A DNA stretch of 64,000 bases from Caprella mutica. Lineage: Eukaryota > Arthropoda > Malacostraca > Amphipoda > Caprellidae. Below the pieces are notes generated by a model. It did not search any database. It saw only the letters and a list, made by a program, of their open reading frames with translations, and was not told the origin of the DNA. The number at the start of each line of letters is the position of its first letter. Within the stretch, counting starts at the first letter, position 1. The stretch spans positions 46,940 through 110,939 of the forward strand of contig CANNZV010003227.1 in NCBI GenBank assembly GCA_947561585.1, in the 5' to 3' direction. Below, piece by piece: positions 1-11,225 of the stretch. The position numbers were made by a program, and so were the translations under genes.

Positions 1-246
1 CGTCGTCAGAGTTATCATCTTCCTCCTTGACAATAACTTTATCAAGATCTGTTGTGCCTGGAGCAGGTAGTGAATTGGATAAAATGGGGGTGGGTGTTTT
101 GGGAGTTGAGGGGGTCAGGGGGGTGTTGGGGTTGTGTAACATGGAGGGCTCATTGGAAGATGGGGAGGTCAAGGAGCAAAATTCACTGCTGGTGTTATCC
201 ATGGTGTCCATCATTATGGTCTCTTCATCATCCATCATGTAGGATT
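1..246 (-). CDS. Lim1: Lim1 (Lhx1/5-type) exon 3, partial: inter-domain linker
   Basis: This is the third coding exon of the LIM-homeodomain gene, read leftward and running off the window. A pyrimidine-rich tract ending in CAG (249-247) is the acceptor. The first two bases (AA) complete a Glu codon begun by the last G of exon 2, and 81 further codons are open. The peptide is acidic at its start (residues about 137-150, MMDDEETIMMDTMD), then rich in Ser, Thr, Pro and Asn, then acidic again with KVIVKEEDDNSDD near base 1. In Lhx1/5 proteins a Ser/Thr/Pro-rich, then acidic, linker joins LIM domain 2 to the homeodomain, so the homeodomain should begin a little further left; it is not in this window. 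Assignment rests on splicing continuity with exon 2 more than on the linker itself, which is poorly conserved. Confidence 0.8.
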
Positions 247-574
247 CTGAAAGATTTGAAAAAAGAACTTTCAAAAAAGGAAATAAATGCTATCATCAGT
301 GATTACAACTTACAGTTAATTAAAACTACCGATTAATATCTATCACAATTACTAGGTTGATTGAAAATCAAAATCGATAATGAGTATGAGCTTTTTGAAT
401 TAATAAGCTTTAAGTATTCTAATATCAAGATCAGGAATAGGTGAGTGCTACTCCAGGAAGTTAGTTTGCGTCAGATCGATAAATTTGAAATTCTTCAGCT
501 GTCAACTAGTCAAAAATATACCAATCAATCGGTAGCTTTCAGTTATTTCAACAGAAAAAGCAGCCAATTCTCAC
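247..574 (-). other. Lim1 intron 2
   Basis: A 328-base intron with donor GTGAGA (574-569) and acceptor CAG ending at 247. Its phase (one base of the codon before it, two after) agrees on both sides. It is AT-rich and I see no repeat or other feature in it. Confidence 0.8.
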
Positions 575-795
575 CTGTTTCGGTTTTGAAGAGTTGGTTG
601 TTATTTGATTCGTAGTCAGCTCGGCAGATGAACTTGTTGTCGCCGAAGACGTAAAGCTGTTCTCCGGTGTCTAGTTCCTTTTGACATACATTGCAGGTAA
701 AACATTTCAGATGGAAGACGAATCCTTTTGCTTTTCTCACCAAGTCGGACGGAACGATTCCTTGGCCACATCCGTTGCATTTAGTTCCGTACCTC
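575..795 (-). CDS. Lim1: Lim1 (Lhx1/5-type) exon 2: LIM domain 2
   Basis: This exon encodes the second LIM zinc-binding domain of a LIM-homeodomain transcription factor; in this class the LIM domains bind cofactors such as LDB/Chip in the nucleus. Counting from the exon 1 start, the eight zinc ligands are C68, C71, H90, C93, C96, C99, C119 and D122, with correct LIM spacing. The signature [23 protein letters not shown] and NKFIC fits Lhx1/5 better than Lhx3/4. The acceptor is TTTCATTTCAG ending at 796, and its first base G completes AGG with exon 1, giving DFYRRYGTK across the junction, as in Lhx1. The donor is CAG|GTGAGA at 575/574. The region around residues 84-88 (AKGFVF) and [13 protein letters not shown] differ from the usual Lim1 sequence, so this copy is somewhat divergent. 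Confidence 0.93.
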
Positions 796-3495
796 CTGAA
801 ATGAAAGAACAATTCAGTTAAAAATCACATTTGTTTGATAATCTCTAAAAAATATCCGTAAAATATATATAAATAATAGTCATAGGTTGAAAGATTTCAT
901 AATTATATTTTCCATAATCTCTATAGTTTTTATTCGGTATTTACGCTAATAATTAGAGTTGTGACAATTGGATTTTTAATCATTGATATTAAAAATTCTC
1001 TCAGTTATTAATATTTTCGGGATCAATAAAAAAGATCCAGCACATCCTTATAGTAATAATATCTAACTACTTTAATATTTAGAGAAATGCGGGAAAAGCT
1101 TCCGCCATTCGAAATATATGATCAGTTCTATCGGTGGTGATTCGACATGATGAAAGCCCCTGAACTCATTGTACAAAGGTGGCAGAGTCTATCATGATCC
1201 TTGTGTGTAGGTACAACAGTCCCAGGGAAGCCCATTTTCCGCCCAAGTTGTTCATCAAAGAGTTGGCAAAAAGTGCAACACAATAGAACCAAAAGGGAAA
1301 CTCTCGCCTCAACGCCTTCTGACGGTGAAGAACCAACACCAACCACGAAAATTCATATTGATTAAAGACGAATAAGCTGTCAATGACATGATTTCAATTG
1401 TCAAAAAGTTAAAATCAGTTTCCATGATCGTCGGTGCATGACTTGGATAAAATTATTTCTGAGGAATATTATTGGATAAGTTGGGGAATCCTCAAAAGTG
1501 GAAGAAAGCACAGACTTCTTTCTTTCCCCCCGCGTCACCCCTAAACGTTCTCACAATAAATAAGCAAAGCTCATCAGACAAGTCGAGAGATATCGAGGGG
1601 GGAGCTTCGTAATGTTTATAGCTACTCCGATAGAACCAAAAATAACAACAGAGAGAGAGACAAAATGGCGAGACCAAGAAGGGGGAATGTACGTACGTCA
1701 TGTCTATCTTTTGATGTGAAACTAACATTCAAAGATATTCAAGGTTTTCATATAATCTATTATCATTCAATTAATTCATTGATCCAAATGAAGAAGCTAG
1801 GCAATAAAACTAACGTTTTATGTATTCCTATTGGGGAAACAATACGTTTCTTTATAGAATACAATGATTGAAATCATAAATGCAGTGATATTCATAATTC
1901 TGTGGTATTTATCTATCACATGAATCTCTCATAAGAGAATAAATAACAAAGGTGTAGAAATGTATATTCAGGGAACAACAGACAACAAAACAAAATTACA
2001 CTTCAGTTCTCTTTCGTTAGATTAGCCAAACAATAATGATCTTTCTTGTACAATACACATTCTCAGAGAGATTCGAAATTGCAAGTAGCGGTGTGGAAAA
2101 TGAACTTTCGGCTGGTTTTGATAAAGGTGATGCCCGTGATTCTACAGAAGAATGCCTATGTAAGACCACCACCATCACCACAACGAACACAGGTAGGTAG
2201 GCTTACACTTTCCACATTTTCAAAAGAAAAATAGGCTCGCTCGACACAATCATGATCAGAATGGATAAGTCCGCAGCAAAGGAAAATACTCTCGAAATAG
2301 AAGAGGAAGTTGTTAACAAAAACACTGGCGAATGTAAACAACACGGCCGCAACTTTGGTTTCTGGCTCTTTCAGATTGAAACCACAAGTCTTGGGAAGAG
2401 ATCTAGGCGTCGTGAATGGAGAAAAAAACTAGTTGAGTAATTAGCGGTAGTGGCTGGACTAATTGACCGAGGCGTCATTATCTACACTAATGAAAACAGT
2501 TATAAACAATCTTAAGTAATAGAAAAATACCTAATTATATACATAAACCATTGATTAGTCGAAATGAATTGAATCATTATGAATATAATATTAAATTCTT
2601 CATATAAAAAGAATATGCAAAGCACTGATGATTCAAAACGGAAGTTGAATTTTTCGCACATTCTAAAGTAGCTTCAATTTGGTCGGAAGCGGATAAATTC
2701 GGTGAAAGTTTCCCTCCATAGGAAATAACTTTATGACATCTGTCAGAACCTATTAGACTCATCCTAATCTTTTGGGGATGGAAAACAAATAGGATAGTCA
2801 CATGCTATTCATATTATAATAGGATTAACTAATTACTAGTTAAACAATATAAGTATTTCTGTTCCAAAGGTAAATATTATGGTACCTACTCATACTAGTA
2901 GCGATATGTATAGAAAAAAATCAAATAAACTAAAGATTATTCTTTAGTAAGTGATAAGTTTGAAAATTAAGCAGTGAAATGATTATGTACCTAAATTTTG
3001 TTTAGGTGTATAATTAAATATGAACTTATATATTTCAATACATATAATGTATAGGTTTGAGACTGCCAAAACTTGATAAATGGCTTCACGGCTGCTGTAC
3101 CACATCATACAATTTAGCAAATAAATCAAAAGTAAATTAGAAATGTTGCTTTTAACAGTGGGAGGGACATCGTTGGTTGCTGGCTGGCTTCAACTCCCGC
3201 AACGTCCGATTCGTCACAAAAAGCTCTTTGTGAGCCTTATACACAGGGCCATAAGGATGAGATCGCCCTATACAAGTCAGACGCGACTAACCACTGCCAG
3301 CTACTTAGGGTTAACTACCAGCTGGTTGCGTTCACACATTGGATTGCACACATAGGGATACCCCCCAACGGTTAGAACCAATAAAACCCTAATAACCCTT
3401 GCCAATAATGTAGTTTATTCTTAATGAGATATGGATGAAGTGGAGCGTATTGTTTGATTCTCTTTTAGTTATGTTGAAAAATGTCACATGTGCAA

Positions 3496-4431
3496 GCGTA
3501 TCAGTGATACAAGGTATTTAGGCGTATCACTGATACAAGGAATTTTGGCGTATCAGTGATACAAGGAATTTTGGCGTATCAGTGATACAAGGTATTTAGG
3601 CGTATCACTGATACAAGGAATTTTGGCGTATCAGTGATACAAGGTATTTTGGCGTATCACTGATATGAAATTTTGGCGCATCACTGATACAAGGTATTTT
3701 GGCGCATCACTGATACTAGGTATTTTGGCGTATCACTGATACAAGGTATTTTGGCGTATCACTGATGCAAGGTATTTTGGCGTATCACTGATACAAGGTA
3801 TTTTGGCGCATCACTGATACAAGTTATATCTTGGCGTATCACTGATACAAGGTATATCTTGGCGTATCACTGATACAAGGTATATCTTGGCGTATCACTG
3901 ATACAAGGTATATCTTGGCGTATCACTGATACAAGGTATTTTGGCGCATCACTGATTCAAGGTATTTTGGTGTATTACTGACACAAGGTATATTTTGGCG
4001 TATCACTGATACAAGGTATATTTTGGCGTATCACTGATACAAGGAATTTTGGCGTATCAACGATACAAGGTATATTTTGGCGTATCAACGATACAAGGTA
4101 TATCTTGGCGTATCACTGATACAAGTTATATCTTGGCGTATCACTGATACAAGTTATATCTTGGCGTATCACTGATACAAGGTATATCTTGGCGTATCAC
4201 TGATACAAGGTATATCTTGGCGTATCACTGATCCCAGCCAGCAATCATTATTCCTGAGATATTGAGGGAATAACCCTGGGAAGAAGGATATATTCCTGGG
4301 ATATTCCCTTAATATCCCAGGAATAAATCCTTGTTGCCTGGGATACAAGGTATATCTTGGCGTATCACTGATACAAGGTATATTTTGGCGTATCACTGAT
4401 ACAAGGTATATATTGGCTTATCACTGATACA
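3496..4431. repeat. 26-bp palindromic minisatellite
   Basis: About 35 copies of a unit of roughly 26 bp built on GTATCACTGATAC, a 13-base palindrome apart from its centre base. Leftmost copies mostly have the centre G (GTATCAGTGATAC) and later ones the centre C. Unit length varies with the spacer: AAGGTATTTTGGC or AAGGTATATCTTGGC. One MITE interrupts it (4233-4341). Confidence 0.95.
4233..4341. mobile_element. Hairpin MITE inserted in the 26-bp array
   Basis: About 109 bases that are nearly one long inverted repeat: it opens CCCAGCCAGCAATCATTATT and closes with the near complement ending GTTGCCTGGG. Inner segments TTCCTGGGATATT and AATATCCCAGGAA pair. The array unit is broken after CACTGAT and resumes at (G)ATACAAGG, so a 2-3 base target duplication (AT or GAT) is likely. 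Related, shorter copies are at 10352 and 54959. Confidence 0.7.
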
Positions 4432-4939
4432 AACATTTTATATACAATCCTATCCATTATTATTTAGGTTTCTCAAGCATTTTAGAACATACAAATCAAG
4501 TTGGAATTTAAACTATTACTGAAAGTGGGACAATAAGAGTAAATTGAAAACTGTTTGGACGGTTGCATGCCAGGTTCTAACGGAATTGTATGAAAAACCA
4601 GTTCTTAGCTGAAGTAAGAGATAAAATGGATTCCATGGGAGATCATCAAATGTTTGTTAATGGACGTTTGCTAAACAGGAATTTGGTATACGAGAATCTT
4701 AAGAATATTAAAAAGAAACATTTTAGGAATGTTTATGGATTATTAGCTGGAGAGCTTTGTAGAAAGTTGCGAATGTATGAAGAGTCTGTAAATTTATCCA
4801 GGAACTAAAATTTATGAAACAAGATTAAATATTAAAGCAATTTTAATTATTAAATTCATGTAGGGTTTATTTATATTATTAGTACTTATTGAAGTAATTT
4901 TAGAACTTTATTAAAAACTTTATGAATATGAAAAAACAG

Positions 4940-5097
4940 TTAAAATGAATAACATATAAGAAAAATGATATACTAATTTTTTCTATTGATATCCATGATA
5001 CCTGCAGGTATCATGGATACCAATAAAAATAAGAAATATTGTTTTTTCTTATATGACCGAAGATGTAAAACCGACCGATAATTCATAACTAACTTAA
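4940..5097. mobile_element. GGGTAAG MITE, right half
   Basis: Contains the intact central palindrome (about 4989-5023, centred on CTGCAG) and a right arm running TTCTTATATGACCGAAGATG ... CCGATAATTCATAACT. I cannot find the left arm, so the copy is truncated or diverged on that side. The start is approximate. Confidence 0.7.
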
Positions 5098-5468
5098 CTG
5101 TATGCGTTGTATTTCAGTAAAGAATACATGATATCTATATTTACACTGGCTATACTCCATGAATACTATATAGCCTTAATATTTACCCAGAAACTATAGC
5201 TATTACATGCATATTAAAATAATGGTCTCAATTCTCTTAAAGTAATAACAATATATAGACTGTAATTGGCATCGGTACCTCTAATTAAACCGACACTCTG
5301 TGTACCTAAACAAACTAAAATAGTCAATGGTAAATGAAGGAAAAATATATAATATTTAGTTAAAATGAAATTATTTAATTGCATGTAGTTAAGGGTTATA
5401 AAATTAATTACAGTTTTAATGGAATATATTTTAAACATAAATATTATAAAAACCATTGAAAAGAATTA

Positions 5469-5686
5469 GAGGGTAAGTTAGGAGTTATTGGACGGTTCCA
5501 CATTTTCGGGCATATGAAAAAGTATAGAAAATTTTTAACTTTTATTTATCAATTAAAAAGATTTTTAAATTAAAAAAGAAGTATAACCATTATAATTTAA
5601 TTTCAAATTAATGTTTAATCAATTATTATCATATACCTTTTTTAAATGATTGATAGCGAGGAACAGACCGATAAATTTGTACCCTA
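5469..5686. mobile_element. GGGTAAG MITE, degraded copy
   Basis: The left arm is clear (GGGTAAGTTAGGAGTTATTG then GACGGTTCCACATTTTCG). The right end is recognisable only as ACCGATAAATTTGTACCCTA. The centre has no palindrome. Confidence 0.6.
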
Positions 5687-5949
5687 GCGTTCAGGAAACC
5701 TATTTAGCGTACTGAAACCTTCTGTAGCTTCACCGTAGACTGTTTGGTAAATAGTCTGTACGCGCGTAAGGCTATAATTATCGTAATAAATCGTTAGCTA
5801 TTCATCATAATCGGTTTTGGATAGAATTATAGTGACTGCAGACAAGTGCTTCTAAACGATAACTATATGACCTACGATAATTCTCAAATGATTTTTCCTG
5901 CTTTAGACAAATTATATATTATGTTTATTATTTTTTACCGCTATTCCTG

Positions 5950-6091
5950 CGATATTATCAACGATATTTTGTTGATATTATCAACGATATTTTGTTGATA
6001 TTATCATCGATATTTTGTTGATATTATCATCGATATTTTGTTGATATTATCATCGATATTTTGTTGATATTATCATCGATATTTTGTTGAT
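5950..6091. repeat. 23-bp tandem repeat
   Basis: Six copies of a 23-base unit (GATATTATCATCGATATTTT plus GTT). The first two copies read ATCAACGAT and the rest ATCATCGAT. The ATCGAT core is a palindrome. Confidence 0.9.
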
Positions 6092-7707
6092 AAAAGAACG
6101 ATTTTATATATAAATAACGATAAAAGCTAGAGTAACGATACTGTTATAGTAACGATATACTCGCTCTGCATAATTAACTGACGATATTGCCGCGATATCT
6201 TTAACGATATCCACCGGAATGATCATCCCCCCATTCCCACGGGAATGGAGGATATTCCAGTCTGATCCTAGAATGAAAAGAGGGAATTTGCATTTCAAAA
6301 TGAGGGGATTGCCTCATTGGGGTGATGCTGTGTTTCATCCCCCGGGGGAAGAGGATGGATTAAGCGATGGGGGAGGGAAGCTTATTTGAGTGGTGGATAG
6401 AAGTATATAAGCGAGGTGAGTGGAGGAAGCTTACTTGAAAGGGTGGTGGAAGCCTACTCTTCCACCTAGTGGTGGAATGATATAATCTGCATCGGTTGAT
6501 ATAATTAAGGATTTTAAGATAAAATATAAATAATTTATCAAATATAGTTTGTGGTTCACTAAAAGGTTTAAATTCTTTCATTTAGGTTAAGAATGAATTG
6601 AAAAAAAACCTTCTCTCAGATTCGTATAATAATTCTGAAATATATTTTGAATTTACGGGTTTGGAAAACATCTTTTCATGAGGATAAAATTTATATTTTT
6701 ACGAATATGGAAGTTCTGAATTTTCGATCATTAAAAAATTCTTAATAATAATTATAACTTAATTCATTATTATAAATTAGTTTGTTAGTTATCCGCTTAA
6801 GAAGACCATGATTGTCCTGGTCGCAATAAACGGCTTTTTTTACTACAAAAAGCAAAATAACAATATCGCGTAAAGCTATTTCAGATATCGTAATATGACC
6901 ATTATGTATAAATAATGTTCATATGTTACTATTATATATGTATATTTCCATATAAGAATACCGCAAAGTTGCCGACCAGTAACCGCGATCTGGGGTCATT
7001 AAAGAACAATTTAGTTAAATAATTTAGATAAGTACAACCTCATATATATATATTTATTTCTACAAGAAACCTATTTTGCCATTAGTAGGTACTACTACGA
7101 GGAAGTAGTATATTGTATATTTATATTTATTTCGCTATATATATAGTAAAGTAAATATAGTGTATACCTTCTAATTTAAAGCACATAATTACATAAGATG
7201 TAAATAATGTATGCATCAATCAATGCTGTCATGTTTAATTCATATTTAAATGTTTTTATATCACCACTAATAGATCTATAGTAATATAGTTACTGTAAAT
7301 ATATAGTTGCTATACTGTATAGTTATTTGTCATTGAGATATTGTGTAGGAATTATTTATTAGTACTTAATAATAATTATAGCAGGATTTAAAATGATATC
7401 ACAACTTTTATTGCAAGTAAATATTAGTACGGTACAATTTATAGGTGTAGATTTATTAATTTATTCAGAGTGTCCTGTAATACTAGAATTATACTTTTAA
7501 ATAATTATACCTGTAAATATTTATATTAACTTTATCAATTATCTATAGAAAATGTTTTTTAATAAATAGAGTATTTAAAATATTAACATTATAGGTAGTA
7601 AAGTTTGTTTTGTTTTAACTTTTAAATTAGTAAAATATTAACATATAATAATGATATGCAGAACATATATAAATGAAAATGTTAACTACTAATTAATCGA
7701 TTGGTTG

Positions 7708-7906
7708 TAGGGTAAGTTCCGAATTATCGGACGGTTCAACATTATCGACCATAAAAGAAAAAGAAAAATAATGATTATTTGACATTTATTTTATATCCAT
7801 GATACCTGCAGGTATCATGGATACCAACTAAAATATAAACAATGATTATTATACAGTGTTCTTATATGATCGTTAATGTGAAAGCGTCCATAATTCGGAA
7901 CTTAGG
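7708..7906. mobile_element. GGGTAAG MITE with central palindrome
   Basis: Both arms are present: GGGTAAGTTCCGAATTATCG at the left and CATAATTCGGAACTTA at the right. The perfect central palindrome is at about 7797-7829. The last bases of the right end have changed (AGGTACC instead of CCCTA). Confidence 0.85.
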
Positions 7907-8765
7907 TACCATACTCGAAATATATATATTATATAAGGAAAAAAAATTGCAAAACCCACAACATTTAAAATAATTTTAAGATAAAACGAATCGTAAAAAG
8001 GATTCTGGTAGTTTTCCGAAACAGAGGTTTACTGTAGATATAAATTTTATATAATCAAATATCTAACCATTTAATTTGAATTATTAAAATTAATTTCATT
8101 TACTTAAATATTTGTATTGCATGTTGATAAAAAAATTGGAGCAATAATTGTTGCAGGTGAAGTACATTTTCAACTTGTTAAAAAGAATTAGAATTGAATT
8201 TTTAAAATAGTTTTGTTTCCATTTAACTAAATTAAGCTTTGGTAGTAATATACTACCTAGAAATAATTACGAATATATTAAAGAAAAAATATATACAAAT
8301 ATGAATAAATTAAATAAATAAAAAACTAGACTATGTTTTTTTTTGAAATGGTTCCCCCATATACAGGGGAATATATGCATTATTGATAGATTTTCAAAAT
8401 ACCAAATTATTTTAGTTTATTTAGTACATATTTAAAAGTTATTCTTCAAATTTAATAACACATTTTTACCAAAAATTCAATGAATTTCCCTTTAGTAAAA
8501 TATTAACGGATACAGATTTTCCCCAATTAAATATATATCAATAGTCATAATTACTAGTTGGCTAATTTTAAATGAATGCATACTCTTTAATCTTGAAGTA
8601 GATAGATATTTTTTAATTAAGGTAATAAATCAATATTCTTATCCTGTACCAATCGAGTTAAAAAGTGTGTAAAATGTTTAAAATGACCGATACCAATGCA
8701 GTTCAATAACTGCTTTATTAGTTATTGAAAAGATATTATTATCTACGGAACAGTGCTTCTTGATC

Positions 8766-9008
8766 CAGTGGTTCTTGAAGTGGGGGTGCGCGGCACCCCT
8801 TTGGGGCCTGTATTGTTTATAGGGGTGCCTGGGATAGCTGTTTTATATGCTACTTATAAGATAGGTTCTTGCATTAACATTAAATCCTCAATATTTATAG
8901 TAACCAAATGTATTATAATTGTATCTTTTCAATCTATTTCAATACAATGCTCAGGGGGTGCCTGAGAAAAGCAAGGGGTGTGCGAGAGAAATACTTCAAG
9001 AACCTCTG
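8766..9008. mobile_element. hAT-like MITE, 243 bp
   Basis: Terminal inverted repeats CAGTGGTTCTTGAAGT and ACTTCAAGAACCTCTG match at 15 of 16 positions and resemble hAT-superfamily ends. The interior begins with a GC-rich stretch (GGGGTGCGCGGCACCCC) and has no transposase. The flanking 8-mers (8758-8765 and 9009-9016) do not match, so the target duplication has decayed or the ends are slightly different. Confidence 0.65.
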
Positions 9009-9293
9009 ACTTCACTTGAAATATGAAAGAATTAATGATACTGTTAATGTTATAAATAAAAGTAAATAATTCAAAGCGGTTAAACTGAAAATGTTGCAGG
9101 AAAGTAAGAAGCCTAACCAGTGAAAAAAAACAAAAACTACAATTACTCAGTACCCCATGAAAGATTTATATTACCCTGGTTAGGGCAATGAATTAATATC
9201 CCACCTATAAGTTATTATAAATATATAAATGATTAGCTATAAACATAGGGTAGTTTATAAAGAAGCACTGGAGTTAATTATAGAATGACGTAC

Positions 9294-9478
9294 CTGTAGA
9301 AATCTGTTTTGCAGTATATCTTGTCGTCCCGACTGAAACATTTGTCTGTTAGGGATGCCCCGCATTCGAAACACCGAACACATTCGGAGTGCCATGCCTT
9401 GTCCAGAACCGTGACTAGGAACTTGCCCGTGATGGGCTTGTTACACAAAGCGCAGTTAACTATCATGTTTCCGATCAT
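9294..9478 (-). CDS. Lim1: Lim1 (Lhx1/5-type) exon 1: start codon and LIM domain 1
   Basis: The first coding exon of the LIM-homeodomain gene. The LIM1 zinc ligands are C9, C12, H30, C33, C36, C39, C56 and D59, and the block SLTDKCFSRDDKIYCKTDFY is typical of Lim1. The start shown is the first ATG after an in-frame TAG near 9570. A second ATG at codon 5 (9466, MIVNCALC) lines up with the usual Lim1 start and may be the one used. TTTCTTCAG lies just before the first ATG, so an upstream non-coding exon is possible. The donor is AG|GTACGT at 9294/9293, and joining to exon 2 gives an unbroken frame. Lim1 acts as a nuclear regulator of patterning and neuron identity in animals (family knowledge). 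The gene reads away from the rest of the window, with no gene neighbour in sight. Confidence 0.93.
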
Positions 9479-9850
9479 CTGAAGAAACTTCTGTTTTTTG
9501 AAGCCAAATTGGCAATTGTCAAAAATTCCAGAACCTGGAAATTCTGAAAAATGTTCTAAGATTTTTTTCTATAGGCTGATTATTTAATATGATGCACTAG
9601 AGTTGGAATAGGTTTCTTAGGTCACTGAATATCACTGGAACAACCAGGAGAATATGCTGGAAGGTTTCGCTAACACTGCTTCTGTAGCACACGAGTCACA
9701 CTACCTCTCACCCGCTCTGACATTTCATACTGAGTGGCTTTAGGGTTGAAACCTGGGGGTGATGAGAAGGTGGGTCTTACACTGGGCGGAGACTAAGCTA
9801 AGCCCCGCCCATAGGATCTCAATAGGCCTCCACTCCCATTGGTCGACGTA
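9479..9850 (-). promoter_or_regulatory. Putative Lim1 promoter and 5' leader
   Basis: Locally GC-rich sequence directly upstream of exon 1. It holds a GC box GGGCGG at 9784-9789, a second CCCCGCCC at 9803-9810, and ATTGG at 9838-9842, which is a CCAAT box in the direction of Lim1. TCAGT, the arthropod initiator core, occurs on the minus strand at 9733-9729. No TATA box is obvious. The transcription start is not determined. Confidence 0.4.
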
Positions 9851-10351
9851 GACGAGAATCTTCAACTGTTTTGGGTTTTCAAAACCATTCTAGAAATCCG
9901 AAGGGAAATGAAGATTCTCGCAGATTATAACAGGATTGCACCTATAAAATCATTGAAATAATAGCAATTACCTCGTGTAAAATCTCCGAATTTACTCCCT
10001 TTTCCTGCATTTTCCGATGACAAAATTTCAATCTGGATTGGAGAAGCATTTCATTTATAATTTCTGTCTATATTAGTTCGGTGTGAAGGAATTTTCAAGG
10101 AGGGTGATCAAAATTGATTGCGTTTTTAGTTGCGATGACATAAGGAAGGTAGGGAAATCCTCCTGATAATTTTCTGCGGAAGATGCTGACTATTTTGGTT
10201 TTGCAAAACAAATTGCAGAAAGTTAACTATACGTTATGAATGTTATTGATCTCTATTGCTTTATTAGTTCTATAACACTTGTATGATTTTGGAACATAGT
10301 GAGAAATCTTATAATTAACAGTATATGGAAACAAAAAACATGGTCGTTTAT

Positions 10352-10415
10352 CATTATTCAGGCAGTAATGATTTATTCCTGGGATATTAAGGGAATATCC
10401 TTAATATCCCAGAAA
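10352..10415. mobile_element. Hairpin MITE fragment
   Basis: Shares TTTATTCCTGGGATATTAAG and GGATATTAAGGGAATATCC-type inverted segments with the element at 4233-4341. Only the inner part of the hairpin is kept. Confidence 0.5.
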
Positions 10416-10750
10416 AGACCAATTTTAAATAATTAGTTCTATCCTAGTATTTATGCGTACATAAACACTAGTTTGAAATATTTCTTTGAAGCGTATCTGA
10501 GCTCCACATTCCAGCCATTGTTATCTAGGTACTTCACACCTAGATGGGATTGCCGTGCACCGTGCCGGGTGTATCGCGTCGTCGTCAACAGGTACCCGTG
10601 ACCAAGTGTTAATGATAGCACACGAGTGCTGATCAGCTTCCCTATTGTTTTTAGATCCTATTGACACCATTCACACTTGGCTCTTGAACTAATTCTAGAT
10701 TTATTGTGTTTTCTCTCGGTGGATGGATCTGGACGTTGCAGTGCGACTAC

Positions 10751-11225
10751 CTATCTGTAACGTCACCACTTTTTACTGTATCAGTCTGGGATATTATTGC
10801 CTACACACAATGTTGTTTATGATATGGGATAGATAATTGATTTTTATTCTTTTAGAAAGAAATATGAGTAGTTACATTTAAAAGGCATCATTGCAGTTAG
10901 ACTTCCTACCTAGCTATATGCTATCTGTAACGTCAACACTTTTTACTTTATCAGTCTGGGATAATTGTATGTTACGATATTGTCTATACGCAATGTTGTC
11001 TATGATATCGAATAGATAATTGATTTTTATTCTTTTTTTGAAGAAATTATCCATACAAGTTATATTTCAAAATATGTAATATACCTAACTATCTGTAACG
11101 TCACCACTTTTTACTATATCAGTCTGAGATAATTGTATACTATAACGGATGCTGACTGTTAATTTTCACACTGCTGTCTATGATATCGAATAGGTAATTG
11201 ATTTTTTATTTTTTTTTAAGTTCTA
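10751..11225. repeat. Three-copy repeat, about 169 bp period
   Basis: CTATCTGTAACGTCAMCACT begins copies at 10751, 10921 and 11089 (spacing 170 and 168). Each copy also carries TATCAGTCTG and, about 90 bases on, TCTATGATAT followed by TAATTGATTTTTATTC-type sequence. The spacers between conserved blocks have diverged. Confidence 0.85.

Larger units (their letters stand above)
796..9293 (-). other. Lim1 intron 1 (about 8.5 kb, repeat-rich)
   Basis: The intron separates the two LIM domains, with donor GTACGT (9293-9288) and acceptor CAG ending at 796; the codon split is two bases then one. It holds a 26-bp minisatellite, a 23-bp array, three GGGTAAG MITEs, a hairpin MITE and an hAT-like MITE, listed separately. 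797-3495 is mostly unique AT-rich sequence with small GC-richer patches at 1130-1350, 1500-1680, 2080-2440 and 3140-3380; I could not support a gene in any of them. 6200-6480 is also GC-richer and contains short inverted motifs (for example CCCCCCATTCCCACGGGAAT at 6227). 6600-7700 shows nothing but AT-rich sequence. Confidence 0.8.

Noticed and set aside
2252..2440. 62-codon plus-strand frame starting MIRMDKSAAKEN
   Set aside because: Charged, coding-like composition, but it lies in the Lim1 intron with no similarity or exon signals I trust.
3140..3380. GC-richer block with tRNA-like and inverted segments
   Set aside because: No complete A box and B box pair and no cloverleaf could be drawn; the inverted segments do not align into a clear element.
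4590..4808. 72-codon plus-strand frame starting MKNQFLAEVRDKM
   Set aside because: Its composition looks protein-like, but no family is recognisable, it lies antisense inside the Lim1 intron, and there are no supporting splice sites. A protein search and RNA-seq would decide.
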